A stretch of 64,000 bases of DNA, taken from Lentzea cavernae (GTDB lineage: Bacteria > Actinomycetota > Actinomycetes > Mycobacteriales > Pseudonocardiaceae). Positions within the stretch are counted from its first letter, which is position 1; every line of letters starts with the position of its first letter. This document shows, piece after piece, positions 39,601-47,460 of the stretch. A program made the translations under genes and the position numbers. A model generated the notes under the pieces. That model did no database searches, was not told the DNA's origin, and worked only from the letters and a program-made list of their open reading frames with translations. The stretch covers positions 248,001 to 312,000 of the forward strand of contig NZ_BNAR01000005.1 of NCBI RefSeq assembly GCF_014653695.1, given 5' to 3'.

Positions 39601-39719
39601 TCGCGGTTGGCGTTGAGCAACAGCAGCGCGAGCAGGGCTCGGTCCCTCTGGCCTCTCAGTGGCACAAGGCGGTCCATCTCGTCGCGAATCTCCACCGGCC
39701 CCAACAACCGAAAGCCCAT
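36693..39719 (-). CDS. SARP-type transcription regulator with NB-ARC and TPR domains (AfsR-like)
   Basis: 1008 residues from the ATG at 39719, fixed by a GGAGGG seven bases upstream. Residues 1-95 form the OmpR-like DNA-binding domain of SARPs (FRLLGPVEIRD, LRGQRDRALLALLLLNANREV). Next comes the bacterial transcriptional activation domain (HLRFRARLDSAR, ASYRAGSPSDALEAYRKF). The NB-ARC NTPase follows with P-loop GLAGVGKTTLA and LLIVADNV. At least seven TPR units (ALNNLGHAYRFTRSFDEAI and similar) finish the protein. This is the AfsR layout, usually an activator of secondary metabolism or other adaptive genes. Its TAG stop coincides with the IS630 target; the insertion re-created the same stop. 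Confidence 0.9.
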   Translation of the reverse strand: MGFRLLGPVEIRDEMDRLVPLRGQRDRALLALLLLNANREVRKESLESDLWTGRPPKDGLADYIKSLRRVLRETFRESVGLPRIREASKLVVDESEVDHLRFRARLDSARGHADPEHVVREVRAALGEWRGEALQNLNDDVAWVVEHRAHLKRQRREAWGLLIQAELELGRHTQVLGEIREPLADWPEDEALVCFYMLASYRAGSPSDALEAYRKFYARLRDESGVEPSFALSTLHQRILSADPTLDLPVVVNWPVGVVVSLPQRPLLLGREDDLTALRASLSPGSSTDVVMVSTAVSGLAGVGKTTLAVFVAHEVLEAGWFTGGVLFLDMRGYSPIPLVVEEALLALLLQLGVPSDRIPVDGQDREVRYRAALADRTAKCERLLIVADNVSSSEQVRALIPGTSEHRLLITTRNRLADLDNARLLTVDVLAPADAIAVLDLHLRSALPADVRIAGEADAAAEVARLCGYLPLALRICAALLASDPAQPVAELAEELESSSSRLRTLDYGGALAVRAAFDLSYERLTPEQARLFKLLSLKTGRHVSSEAASALGGLTSRDARRLLQELQRAHLIDSATARGWWSFHDLIDLYASERVNQEHSPEERDEALVRLLDHYLKVSHAAADHLDRRAAATARSARFGGREQALAWMEAERDALVGAVARAHEGGHNWLAYSIAEQIDPYFVLKKHPADWVATQQLALAAARKEGDVRAQSSALNNLGHAYRFTRSFDEAIACHLQALAIRRDTGDRPGEGMTLNNLGMAYRELRRFDDAIGCYLQAIDLRRAEKDLLGEATALNNLGASYWAIRRFEDAVECYESALAIRERTADRRGESITLNNLGVVYRELLRWHDAVDCLTRSLLIRREVGDPQGEGDTLNNLGLAHRDLGRYADAVGCHRQALPLYEQSSDRRGEGVTLNHLGVALAALEEFDEAIDCHRRSLAVLSEIGDRQREAMVMREIGKIRRTLGDPCGARQWWERALEALYGFTDDGVRHQATEIRALLDGLT

Positions 39720-39725
39720 TCGACA

Positions 39726-39731
39726 CCCTCC
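39726..39731 (-). promoter_or_regulatory. Ribosome binding site GGAGGG
   Basis: This strong Shine-Dalgarno places the start of the SARP regulator at 39719; upstream in-frame codons up to 39902 lack one. Confidence 0.7.
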
Positions 39732-40159
39732 AGTGCCACGTGCGTAGCTGCTGTGCTGTTTGCGGAACCAACCGCGCTGGCTGACGAGGACCAGTACCTC
39801 GTCGCGGCGTACCAGCAGACCGCGATGATCGTTCGGACGCCAGTGAGCGTGCCGCAATGTGGGCACCACTGCGGAAGCCTGGTCGCGACGGCTGACCACC
39901 ACCGAATGGTCTCATCTGGAACTGTGGAGTTACCGGTGCTGCGCATGCTTGCTGGGACATTCTGTTGAACCATCGTCCCTCACGGCGCCCACAATCATGC
40001 CCTGAGTACAACAGAACAAGATCACTGCGGCTCAATGCATGAGTGCGGAGTTCTGAAACCCACACGAACAGGGCACCGACCTCCAGGGCCTGCGGCTCAA
40101 GGCCAAGCCAGGAGCACGAATCCGGCTCAGAACGATGACGTCATAAGAGTAGACACGAG
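39732..40159 (-). other. About 430 bp without a recognisable gene
   Basis: Upstream region of the SARP regulator. A minus-strand frame from 39973 includes WCPHCGTL but runs out of frame over the SARP start and shows no domain, so I do not call it. The left part adjoins the truncated response-regulator fragment. A promoter for the SARP gene must lie here but I cannot place it reliably. Confidence 0.35.
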
Positions 40160-40276
40160 CGAACCACAGCCTTCCCCTACTTCGCCGGTGAGGCCGACGG
40201 TGTGTTCCTCGGCTTCCAGCTCGTCGCGCAACGCGGCTGCGAACCCGGCCGCGTCGTCGACCACGAGGACCTTCAT
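40160..40276 (-). pseudogene. Response-regulator receiver domain, N-terminal fragment
   Basis: MKVLVVDDAAGFAAALRDEL is the first strand and helix of a receiver domain, with the acidic pair DD that binds magnesium. Homology stops after about 38 residues, before the phosphorylated aspartate. The ATG (40274-40276) overlaps the TGA of the PAP2 gene, so the two were once translationally coupled. The 3' end is lost. Confidence 0.6.
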
Positions 40277-40720
40277 CGGTCCGACCATGCCCTGTGCGTC
40301 AGCAGCCACACGCAACTCGCCCAGGCGATCCCGGAGCAGTAGCCGACCAGCACGTCGAAGACGTAGTGCACCAACAGTGCGACGCGGGAGAACCCGATCA
40401 GTGCCACGGCCGGCCCGGCGAGACCGCAGAGGTAGATCTGCCCGGTGCGGTTGAGCTCGCCCGCGAAGACGACGAGCAGCACTGTCGCGGCGACCGCCGC
40501 CGACTGGGCGTGACCGCTGGGGAAGCTGAGCCCGTTCGCGTGCGCCACCGGGTCCGCCACGACCGGGCGTTGGCGGTGCACCACTGCCTTCAGCAGGCTA
40601 TTGAGCAGGCCGCCGCCGATTTCCGCGACGGCGACGAACACCGCCTCGCGCCATCTCCGCCGGTACAGCAACCAGCCTCCGATGGTCGTGAACAGCACGA
40701 CGTAGACCGGCGCGGAGCCC
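40273..40720 (-). pseudogene. PAP2-family phosphatase, N-terminus removed by an IS end
   Basis: The C-terminal ~148 residues contain the PAP2 acid phosphatase signature: KAVVHRQRP (motif 1), PSGHA (motif 2) and SRVALLVHYVFDV (motif 3), with hydrophobic helices between them. PAP2 enzymes of this kind dephosphorylate lipid phosphates in the membrane. Upstream the frame continues without a start to 40720, where the IS left end begins, so the first transmembrane helices are gone. The catalytic motifs are intact but the protein is probably not made in functional form. Confidence 0.75.
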
Positions 40721-40929
40721 TATGCGTGCCGGAAATTACGTCCGCACAGGTCAAGCGGCATGCCGATACTTGCAGAGGACTCCGCCGAGATGGTCGCGTC
40801 GGAATGCCGCGAGGCGTTCGATCTGGTCAGGCCCGAGGGGCGGGTGCCGGGCTCGCAAGGGTGCTGCGGCGGCGAGGGATCGGTGGGTGCAGTGCTCGTT
40901 GTAGTGCTGCTAATACTCATGCAGCGCGT
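40721..40929 (-). mobile_element. IS left-end fragment (about 209 bp)
   Basis: It matches the left terminus of copies A and B (TATGCGTGCCGGAAATTACG) and continues to the internal ...ATGCAGCGCG, where a second left end begins abruptly. It truncates the PAP2 gene. The same break point is seen at 55842-56050. Confidence 0.8.
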
Positions 40930-41193
40930 TGTGCGTGCCGAAAACTACGTCCATGCAGGTCAAGGCAAATGGCGATACACGCGGATGACTCCGCCGAGAA
41001 GATCATGCGGGTCTATGACAACCCGCTCGATCTGAGCGGGTTCCCTAGCCAGAGGCCGACCTTGCATAGGGTGAGGCCAGCGAGCGGTCGGGGGCTCGGC
41101 GCTCGCTGTAGCGCCGCTCGTACTCACGCAACGCCTGGCGCAGATGGGTCTGATTCCAGATCAGCGGGCGGTCGAACAGATCAGCCCGAAAGA
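40930..41193 (-). mobile_element. Second IS left-end fragment, diverged
   Basis: It begins TGTGCGTGCCGAAAACTACG directly after the previous fragment and, on the minus strand, encodes a transposase C-terminus (DRPLIWNQTHLRQALREYE) of a more diverged version of the IS. Homology ends near 41193 with no right end. Confidence 0.7.
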
Positions 41194-41222
41194 TTGATTA
41201 GTGTCGACTGGCCCTCTATACT
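41194..41222 (+). promoter_or_regulatory. Near-consensus sigma-70-type promoter
   Basis: TTGATT (41194-41199) and TATACT (41217-41222) are separated by exactly 17 bases, close to the vegetative sigma factor consensus. It begins where the IS homology ends and points into a short, less GC-rich segment holding a 52-codon ORF and two hairpins. Such a good match is unusual in DNA of this composition. Confidence 0.45.
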
Positions 41223-41245
41223 AGGTTCGAGCTATCCAATAGCGC

Positions 41246-41404
41246 ATGAACACACAAACTGCGCAAGCTTGCTACATATGGGGACTCAAGTCCCCTCGGA
41301 CATTCTCTTACCCCACGGGATTCACCAGAATCCCGTGGGGTAATTCATATTTCGGCCACTTTTACGCCAACACACCAATCCAACGCGAGCGCTGGCTGAA
41401 CTGA
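41246..41404 (+). CDS. Possible 52-aa ORF downstream of the promoter
   Basis: An ATG 24 bases after the -10 box opens a frame beginning MNTQTAQACYIWGLK and ending at a TGA at 41402-41404; no Shine-Dalgarno precedes it. Part of the frame is the perfect inverted repeat at 41311-41340 and the 3' third lies antisense to the NB-ARC relic, so coding is doubtful. The alternative is that the segment encodes a small structured RNA rather than a peptide. No family is recognised. Confidence 0.15.
   Translation: MNTQTAQACYIWGLKSPRTFSYPTGFTRIPWGNSYFGHFYANTPIQRERWLN
41280..41295. repeat. Inverted repeat GGGGACT-CA-AGTCCCC
   Basis: A perfect 7-bp stem with a two-base centre. Together with the longer hairpin 15 bases on, it makes the segment strongly structured if transcribed. 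Confidence 0.7.
41311..41340. terminator. 13-bp perfect hairpin, likely intrinsic terminator
   Basis: CCCCACGGGATTC and its exact complement are separated by ACCA. The hairpin lies four bases beyond the TGA of the minus-strand NB-ARC relic, the position of a terminator for that gene, and could equally end a plus-strand transcript from 41194. There is no long U-tract on either side, which is common for actinomycete terminators. Confidence 0.6.
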
Positions 41405-41872
41405 ACGACGAGCAGGTTCCACAGTTTTCAGCATTAGTGGTGCGGGTCGAATTTCAAGACGGTAATCGTCATAGTGAATCTGCAGGCGTTGCTCGCGGAC
41501 TTGATTGACCAACTCTTCACCCACACCTTCCTGCACGGGCCCAGCGGTCCGCGCGGGTCACCACGGCGGCGAGACCGTCGAACGCCGCCGCGTCCGTGCC
41601 GCGCCACTGGTTGGCGAGCAGTCGGGCGCACGCGCGCTCGACCTCGACCACCGCGAGGGTGCCCGCACATTTGTCCGCGACAGCTCGTGCACGCGACCGA
41701 CGAAGTGCTCCGGTGCCGGAGGCAACTGCTTCGGGAGGATTCCCGGCTCAGCGACCGAATGGATGTGCACGCTCCCGTGAATGGAGTGGGCCTGGACCAG
41801 GGCCCCCACAACCCCCATGACGCTGTTGACGACTTCTGGTGTGGTCGGAGTTGAACGGCCTTCATCGACCAC
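41345..41872 (-). pseudogene. NB-ARC/TPR-type protein relic
   Basis: The start is typical of actinomycete NB-ARC proteins (GVVGALVQAHSIHGSVHIHS followed by PKQLPPAPEHFVGR). The sense soon jumps to another frame (LAVVEVERACARLLANQW, then FDGLAAVVTRADR) and then a third, which ends EIRPAPLMLKTVEP and ALDWCVGVKVAEI at a TGA. The P-loop and most of the protein are missing, so an internal deletion and frameshifts have reduced it to under 180 codons. A hairpin terminator follows the stop. Confidence 0.5.
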
Positions 41873-41944
41873 GGTACCCCCAACGATGAACAGCAGAACC
41901 CTTAAGTGTACCGGCGATCCGCATCCTTCGGTGCCGTGGTCGGT

Positions 41945-44900
41945 TCAGTCGCCCAGGTCGAACTGCAGCCGCATTGATCGGCCGGCGACACGGTAGTAGC
42001 GCATTCCTCCAGGCTCTAGAGGATTCGGGAGGACATGGATTCTGCGCCTCGCCGGATCCAGGACGTGCGTCACGAAGACGATGAGGTACTGCTCGTACGG
42101 AGCCAGGTCACCTGCTCTGCGAACCTCGGACTCGCCCAAAGCGAGCTGCGGAACGTCATCTGTGGTGGACTTGACCTCGAACAGCCAGGTCGTTTCCGGT
42201 GTCGCAACGCGGAAGTCGTAGCCGAGGCTGTCGTCGCCCCTGCCGTCTGCGAACACGTCGGCGCGGAATCCTGACTCCCAGGTGTCTTCGGGAGGCAACC
42301 CGAACCGGTGGCGCAGCCACTCCGCTACGAACGCCTCTCCGGCGAGCCCGATCGTCCTTAACTTCTCGGGAGGTGCGCTCGTCGCGCGCCACGAGCCGAT
42401 CCGGCGACCGCCGGGCTGCGACGCGCCGCCCGCGGCAGGCGCCACGAGCAACGTCGTCGGTGATGCCGCTACCGCCAACGCCGTGTCAGGGATGTCCCGG
42501 CGCACCTCCTCGATGAGTTTCATCAGGTCTGCCGGTTCGTCGCTGAAGGTGTGGGCTCCGTAACGCACGTAGGTCGCTTCGCGGTGGCGGAAGTCGCGGT
42601 CCTTTTGCAACCTCACGGCCGCATCGGCGATGTCCTGTTCTGACAGGGAGAGGTCTGCCCTGCTGGTGGTAAGCGGCATCGCGGCGGGCCAGCGGGTGTG
42701 GGCTCGCAGCCACGCGAGAACGTCGTGCGGCTTGAGTCGGCCGAAGTCCAATCGCCCTGCCGAGGTCATGGCTTCGACCACCGTTCCGGCGTCCCCTGGT
42801 CGTGGTCCTTCGCCGCCGGAGTTGCGGTGCAGCCATGCTTCGACGAGAACTCTGACGTTGCCGATGACGCTGGTGATCGTCCGGCGGCCGGCGTCGCGCA
42901 GATCGTTCACCGGAGGCAACGCCTCCTGAACGTTTTCATTCTGTGGACACACCTCGTCGAGCCATGCGTCCATCTGCCTCCCGGGCAGATCCGCCGGTAC
43001 ATCCCAGAAGCCGTCCAACCAGGCGTCGTCCGGTCGGAGTCCCGGCAGATCTCGAAGACGGAGGTAGTCGGCCAGCGACTCTCCGTGACGTGCGGTCGGG
43101 ATGAAGCGGTCGCGGAGCCGGTCAAGCAGCTCAGCTCGGTGTTGCTGGACGTACGCGTCAAACTGCCGTTGATGTCCGGCGGCGTTGTGCAGCGCGGGCA
43201 GCCCCATGGCGCGGAGTCCGGCGTTGGCGGCGGAAAGGTCCACGTTCAGGTACAGGGTGGCCTCCAGGAGGTCGCCCTTCTCCGCCAGCTCTAGGACAGC
43301 CTCGGCCTTCTCGGTCCGTTCCGAAAGCCAGGAGTGCAGCTCGTCGCGGGTCGTGAACGGCGCGCTTATTCCCTGCAACTCCTCGGCAACCGCGATGTCG
43401 ATGCATGCCAGAACAGCAACAACCGCCGAGACGTCGGACCGTGCGGCGGAGCTTTGGAGCGCGAGTCCTTCCAGATCGTCGAGCGCGATTCGGAGAGTTC
43501 TCGCGAGATCGTTCCTCGTCGGCGTTCGATCCCCGCACTCGCGCTGCAGGTCGAGCAGCGCCAGCCGGATGCTGTCCGCGATCAACGGCATTTCGATGAG
43601 CTCTGCCAAGGCCGCGCTGGAGGCCTGCACGACCGCCCACGGTCGCGCGCCGTCAACTCCTGCGACCACCGCACGCGCCGAGGCGTCGCTGACCAACAGA
43701 AACGAGCGGGGTCCCGACCGATCGTCCACATGATGGCCATCGACAACGGTGTTGACGGAGTCGGCGACCACCACGGTGACGGCGTCTAAGCGTCGTGCTG
43801 CTTCGGACAGCTGCTCCGCCGACACAGACGCAAAGCCCTGGTACTGAAACTCCATGACCGCAAGCACCAGCAACGGCAGCCAATCTCCGCCTACCTCGTG
43901 AAGGGGGCGGCACGGCGCCGTGGCCGCGGAGACACCATCGACCAGGACCTCGATGCTCGCGGCCGCTGTGCTTTGCAGCCGCGAGATCCCTTTGTCCTGA
44001 AGAAGTGTCCGCACGCGCCTGGCCAGCCGGCGGTCCCGGATCGCGAGCACCGGTACCGGTGCCTGGCGCAGCAGTCTCTCCTGTGCTGTTCCATCTTCCT
44101 CGCAGGCATAAACGACCTCGTCGCCCTCGTTCAGGTCCGTCAGCGCCAAGCGGCCTTGCGTACTCACCACAACGGTGTGCGGTGGCGGCTGTCCGTTCTT
44201 GCAAAGGTCGCGCCACGCCGTCTCGTAGGCCTTGCGCACGGCGGTCATCAGCTGCCCCCGAGTGCCTACGCCATGAAGGTGGACGAGTTCGTGCAACTCG
44301 AGCAAGCGCTCAGCGGCGCTCGCGGCATCGTCCCAGAATCGTGCGCCCACCTTGGCGAGCCGCTTCAGAACGCGCGGTGTGGCGAGGTTCCGGAAGGCGG
44401 CCGGCTGTGCTCGGAGATAGTCCGGCGTCTCGGCGTCGCGCAGCATCCAGGCTTCGCTGAGTGGCATCAAGGTGACCGTGGTGCGCTGGCCGGGTGTCGT
44501 CTGCGGCATCCAGGAAACCGTGGCGAGGAACGCGGCGATGAAGGTGGGCCAGGCGACCTGAACGCCGTCCGAAGAACGTCCGAAGTGGAACTCCAGCGCC
44601 TTGTCCGGCCACGTGTCGAGGCCACGGAAGACGAGCTCGGCGTACCACCTTCGGGTCTCGTCATCAAAGCTGTCCCAGTCCCGCTGTCCCGGAAGCACCG
44701 CCACACCTGTTGTCGGTGAGTACGGAACTCCGAAGAAGGTCGGCTGCCGCTTCGGCCACCGATCGGCGATTTCTCGCCACCGCGCTTGATCAGCCTCACT
44801 CATCGCGACGTTGAAGTGACCGGCGGTACGAGGATTCGCCACGCTGTTGCCCGGACTGAGGAAGGACCGCGCAGGAAAGTAGCGGGGCGCGAGGCCGTGC

Positions 44901-47227
44901 TGTGCGCCCAGAAGTTCAACGAACCTCAGCAGGTCGTCACCATCCACACGGGACCTGAGAACTTCCTGCGGGGAGACCAAAGTGTGGCTTGCGATGTCCG
45001 CCAACGGCTGCGACACCTGTCCCCCGCGCGCGACGAGCCTGGCCAGCAACCGGTCGGTGTCGGCGGCAGGCCCTTCCCAGCCTGTTCCGAAGTAGGTCTC
45101 CCCCGCTTCGCTCCAGCCGCTCGTCGTGGGGAGCAACAAGCGGGCCTGCTTCATCACCTCCGCGGCGATCTCTCGCACGGCGCCACGCCAGACGTCAAAG
45201 GCGAACCGCAGGCAGGCCTTCCGTGAGTCGTCGTCCTCGGGCCCGCGCATCGCTTGACCGACAACTTCGATCAGGGCGTCGGTGCGGTACTCGCGGACGA
45301 GGTTCTGCGCATCGAGCCAACCGCGGCCAGGCCGCCGTCGGCCATCGCTGTTCAGCCACGGGACATCAGCAGGCATGAACGCCAGCCGGTCTCGCACCGC
45401 TGCCGACAGAGGGCCCGCGCCGGTAGTCCCCTCACCGTGCACGCGGCCGAAGTACACAGTCCTCGAGCCGCTGTCGCCCCCGGCAACCAGCAGGTCGCCG
45501 TCTTCGCCGATCAGAACATTCCGACCGGACAACGCCTTTCCGTCGGGAACCGCCGCGCTCAGGTCGTCGTACAGGTCAGCCCACGCCGCAAGGCCAACCT
45601 TGCGGTCGACAAAGGACTCTGCGAGAAGTCCAGCGAACTCAGCCAGCTCTCCCTGCCTGGGAACGATCGGGATATTGAGGCCCGCTGCCAGGTCTTTAAT
45701 CCGGGCGGTGCGCTCCGGGCCGAGGTCCGGACGTATCAGCTCGTCGACGCCCGCTGCGGCAACGGCCTCGGCGGTGAACACCGTTCCACTGAGGTTCCAG
45801 AGCCAGCCGGCGTTCAGCTCGACCCTTCCCGCCGAGCCCAGCGCCGGTAGTACGGGCAACTCTTCCAGAGCGACGTCATGGTCCGCCAAGGCCGCCTTCA
45901 AGCGCGGCAGCGCCTGGGCGGTCCAGCACGTCAGATCGAGCAGTACCTCGTCGGGCAGGTCCAGCTCGCCGCTGCAGGCGGCTGTGATCGCGTCCGCGCA
46001 CAGCCGGGCGACCTCGTTGAGCAGGAAGCTGTTGAGGGGAAGCGACTCGTTCAGGCTGCGTCGATCGAGCCGGGCGAAGAAGGGAGCGTTCACGAACGCC
46101 GGGAGCGGCCCGCAGGCTTCTGGCCCCATCGGGAGGAACGTGTACAGGCGGCCTTGTGGCAATGCCTGTCCGAGAGGCACTGCGACGCTGACCTCACCGT
46201 CTCCCTCCCAGCGCTCCCATCCCGAACTGAGCCGTCCGTCGATCCTGCTGCGCTTGATGGCCTCGGTTATCGCGGGCTCGGGGATGGTTCGCCGCAACAC
46301 CAGGAACTTCGTGTCGTCCTGGACCGTCGCTTCATCGACGGTGATGTCGTCCACGCCGGGCAACGGCACGATCGACCGCGTCAGAAGCTGTCCGTCTTCC
46401 GAGCCGTCAGCATCACGCCACCAGACCAAGATCTCCCCGACTCGCTCCAGGAAAAGGTGGAAGGGGACGTCCCCAGAGACCAGTTCGACGAGCTCGGACT
46501 TGGCACGATCCATCGCGTGGACGGAGCGAATCGGCAAGCGAACGACCGTCGAGAAACCACGTTGTGCGAACGCCTCGACGTGGGGCGGCACGTCGGGCAG
46601 AGGAAACGGAACCTTCAATGTGGCGACGTTCTCCCGCAGCTCGTCAGCCAAGCCGACGCGATCCGGAGCCACCGAGGCCGCGAGGTCGTCGAAGTCGGCT
46701 GGTCTGGCGAAGCGAAACCGGTAACCGTCGAATCGTCCCGCGCCCTCGTGAACGGCGCTGTACACCTCCGGGCTCTCCGAGAGCTGCAGCACGCTCTTGA
46801 AACCTACGCCCTTGTTCCCGATGCCCTGATCCGGCCGCTTGCTGCTCATCGCCACCCGGCACATCGAGGTAAAGTCCCGGTCCGCCAAAGGACTGCCCTC
46901 GTTGGCGACGTAAAGAACGCCGTGCTCGCCTTCACACGCATCGAGGAACAGCTCAAGCTTGCCGTCCGTGCGATCGGCGTCATGCGCATCGTGGCCGTTC
47001 TGCAACAACTCAACGACCGTGCGTCCGTCGTAGTCCGACGCGATGATGCCCTCGATGAACTCCTTCTGCTCGCGGGTAGCGGGCTGGCCGAGCTCCACTC
47101 CCGTGAGGTACAGGCGCACCACGCTCTCGGCCTGCGCCAAGACCCTTAAGGCAGTTCCGTCCACAGATCGATCATCCGCCGAGTCCACGCACCAGGCATC
47201 GACAAGACTCATCACGGCGTTACTCAC
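41945..47227 (-). CDS. Sacsin-like GHKL ATPase with C-terminal DUF3883 nuclease-like domain
   Basis: 1760 residues from a GTG at 47227 (ATG at 47212 is the alternative). The N-terminus is a Hsp90/GHKL-type ATP-binding domain: N-box ELLQNGHDAHD (73-83), VANEGSPL (107-114) and GIGNKGVGFKS (135-145), as in sacsin and related ATPases. About 1450 residues of helix-rich sequence follow. The C-terminal ~150 residues match DUF3883: GLAGEAFVAEWL, then SLGYDFRV and LFEVKST, in which D and ExK form a PD-(D/E)XK nuclease-like site. Proteins joining these ends are recurrent in bacterial defence islands but lack a settled function. It stands alone, 233 bp after the coupled NACHT pair in the same direction. 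Inferred: ATP-switch-controlled nuclease. Confidence 0.75.
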   Translation of the reverse strand: MSNAVMSLVDAWCVDSADDRSVDGTALRVLAQAESVVRLYLTGVELGQPATREQKEFIEGIIASDYDGRTVVELLQNGHDAHDADRTDGKLELFLDACEGEHGVLYVANEGSPLADRDFTSMCRVAMSSKRPDQGIGNKGVGFKSVLQLSESPEVYSAVHEGAGRFDGYRFRFARPADFDDLAASVAPDRVGLADELRENVATLKVPFPLPDVPPHVEAFAQRGFSTVVRLPIRSVHAMDRAKSELVELVSGDVPFHLFLERVGEILVWWRDADGSEDGQLLTRSIVPLPGVDDITVDEATVQDDTKFLVLRRTIPEPAITEAIKRSRIDGRLSSGWERWEGDGEVSVAVPLGQALPQGRLYTFLPMGPEACGPLPAFVNAPFFARLDRRSLNESLPLNSFLLNEVARLCADAITAACSGELDLPDEVLLDLTCWTAQALPRLKAALADHDVALEELPVLPALGSAGRVELNAGWLWNLSGTVFTAEAVAAAGVDELIRPDLGPERTARIKDLAAGLNIPIVPRQGELAEFAGLLAESFVDRKVGLAAWADLYDDLSAAVPDGKALSGRNVLIGEDGDLLVAGGDSGSRTVYFGRVHGEGTTGAGPLSAAVRDRLAFMPADVPWLNSDGRRRPGRGWLDAQNLVREYRTDALIEVVGQAMRGPEDDDSRKACLRFAFDVWRGAVREIAAEVMKQARLLLPTTSGWSEAGETYFGTGWEGPAADTDRLLARLVARGGQVSQPLADIASHTLVSPQEVLRSRVDGDDLLRFVELLGAQHGLAPRYFPARSFLSPGNSVANPRTAGHFNVAMSEADQARWREIADRWPKRQPTFFGVPYSPTTGVAVLPGQRDWDSFDDETRRWYAELVFRGLDTWPDKALEFHFGRSSDGVQVAWPTFIAAFLATVSWMPQTTPGQRTTVTLMPLSEAWMLRDAETPDYLRAQPAAFRNLATPRVLKRLAKVGARFWDDAASAAERLLELHELVHLHGVGTRGQLMTAVRKAYETAWRDLCKNGQPPPHTVVVSTQGRLALTDLNEGDEVVYACEEDGTAQERLLRQAPVPVLAIRDRRLARRVRTLLQDKGISRLQSTAAASIEVLVDGVSAATAPCRPLHEVGGDWLPLLVLAVMEFQYQGFASVSAEQLSEAARRLDAVTVVVADSVNTVVDGHHVDDRSGPRSFLLVSDASARAVVAGVDGARPWAVVQASSAALAELIEMPLIADSIRLALLDLQRECGDRTPTRNDLARTLRIALDDLEGLALQSSAARSDVSAVVAVLACIDIAVAEELQGISAPFTTRDELHSWLSERTEKAEAVLELAEKGDLLEATLYLNVDLSAANAGLRAMGLPALHNAAGHQRQFDAYVQQHRAELLDRLRDRFIPTARHGESLADYLRLRDLPGLRPDDAWLDGFWDVPADLPGRQMDAWLDEVCPQNENVQEALPPVNDLRDAGRRTITSVIGNVRVLVEAWLHRNSGGEGPRPGDAGTVVEAMTSAGRLDFGRLKPHDVLAWLRAHTRWPAAMPLTTSRADLSLSEQDIADAAVRLQKDRDFRHREATYVRYGAHTFSDEPADLMKLIEEVRRDIPDTALAVAASPTTLLVAPAAGGASQPGGRRIGSWRATSAPPEKLRTIGLAGEAFVAEWLRHRFGLPPEDTWESGFRADVFADGRGDDSLGYDFRVATPETTWLFEVKSTTDDVPQLALGESEVRRAGDLAPYEQYLIVFVTHVLDPARRRIHVLPNPLEPGGMRYYRVAGRSMRLQFDLGD

Positions 47228-47460
47228 AGTCCGGCCTGCCAGCCCAGACCCGCGCGCACGTCAGCAAAGCCTCGCGACACACTCAGCCCGGCAGAACGCC
47301 GGGCGGTTGGCTCCGCCAACGAGAACCGCGACCCGCCGTCAAGGCAGCCACCACACGCTGTTGCTGTGCGATAGCGTGTTCTCAGGCAGACCGCATTGCC
47401 CGCCTTCAATCGCCTCCTCGCGTTGACTGGACTACTGAAACCGCTGCCAGCCCGACATCG

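Noticed and set aside
39656..39973. Minus-strand frame with WCPHCG, a possible zinc motif
   Set aside because: It runs out of frame across the well-supported SARP start and has no other sign of coding.
45282..47149. Plus-strand frames of 480 and 423 codons
   Set aside because: They are shadows of the sacsin-like gene, whose ATP-binding motifs lie on the minus strand.
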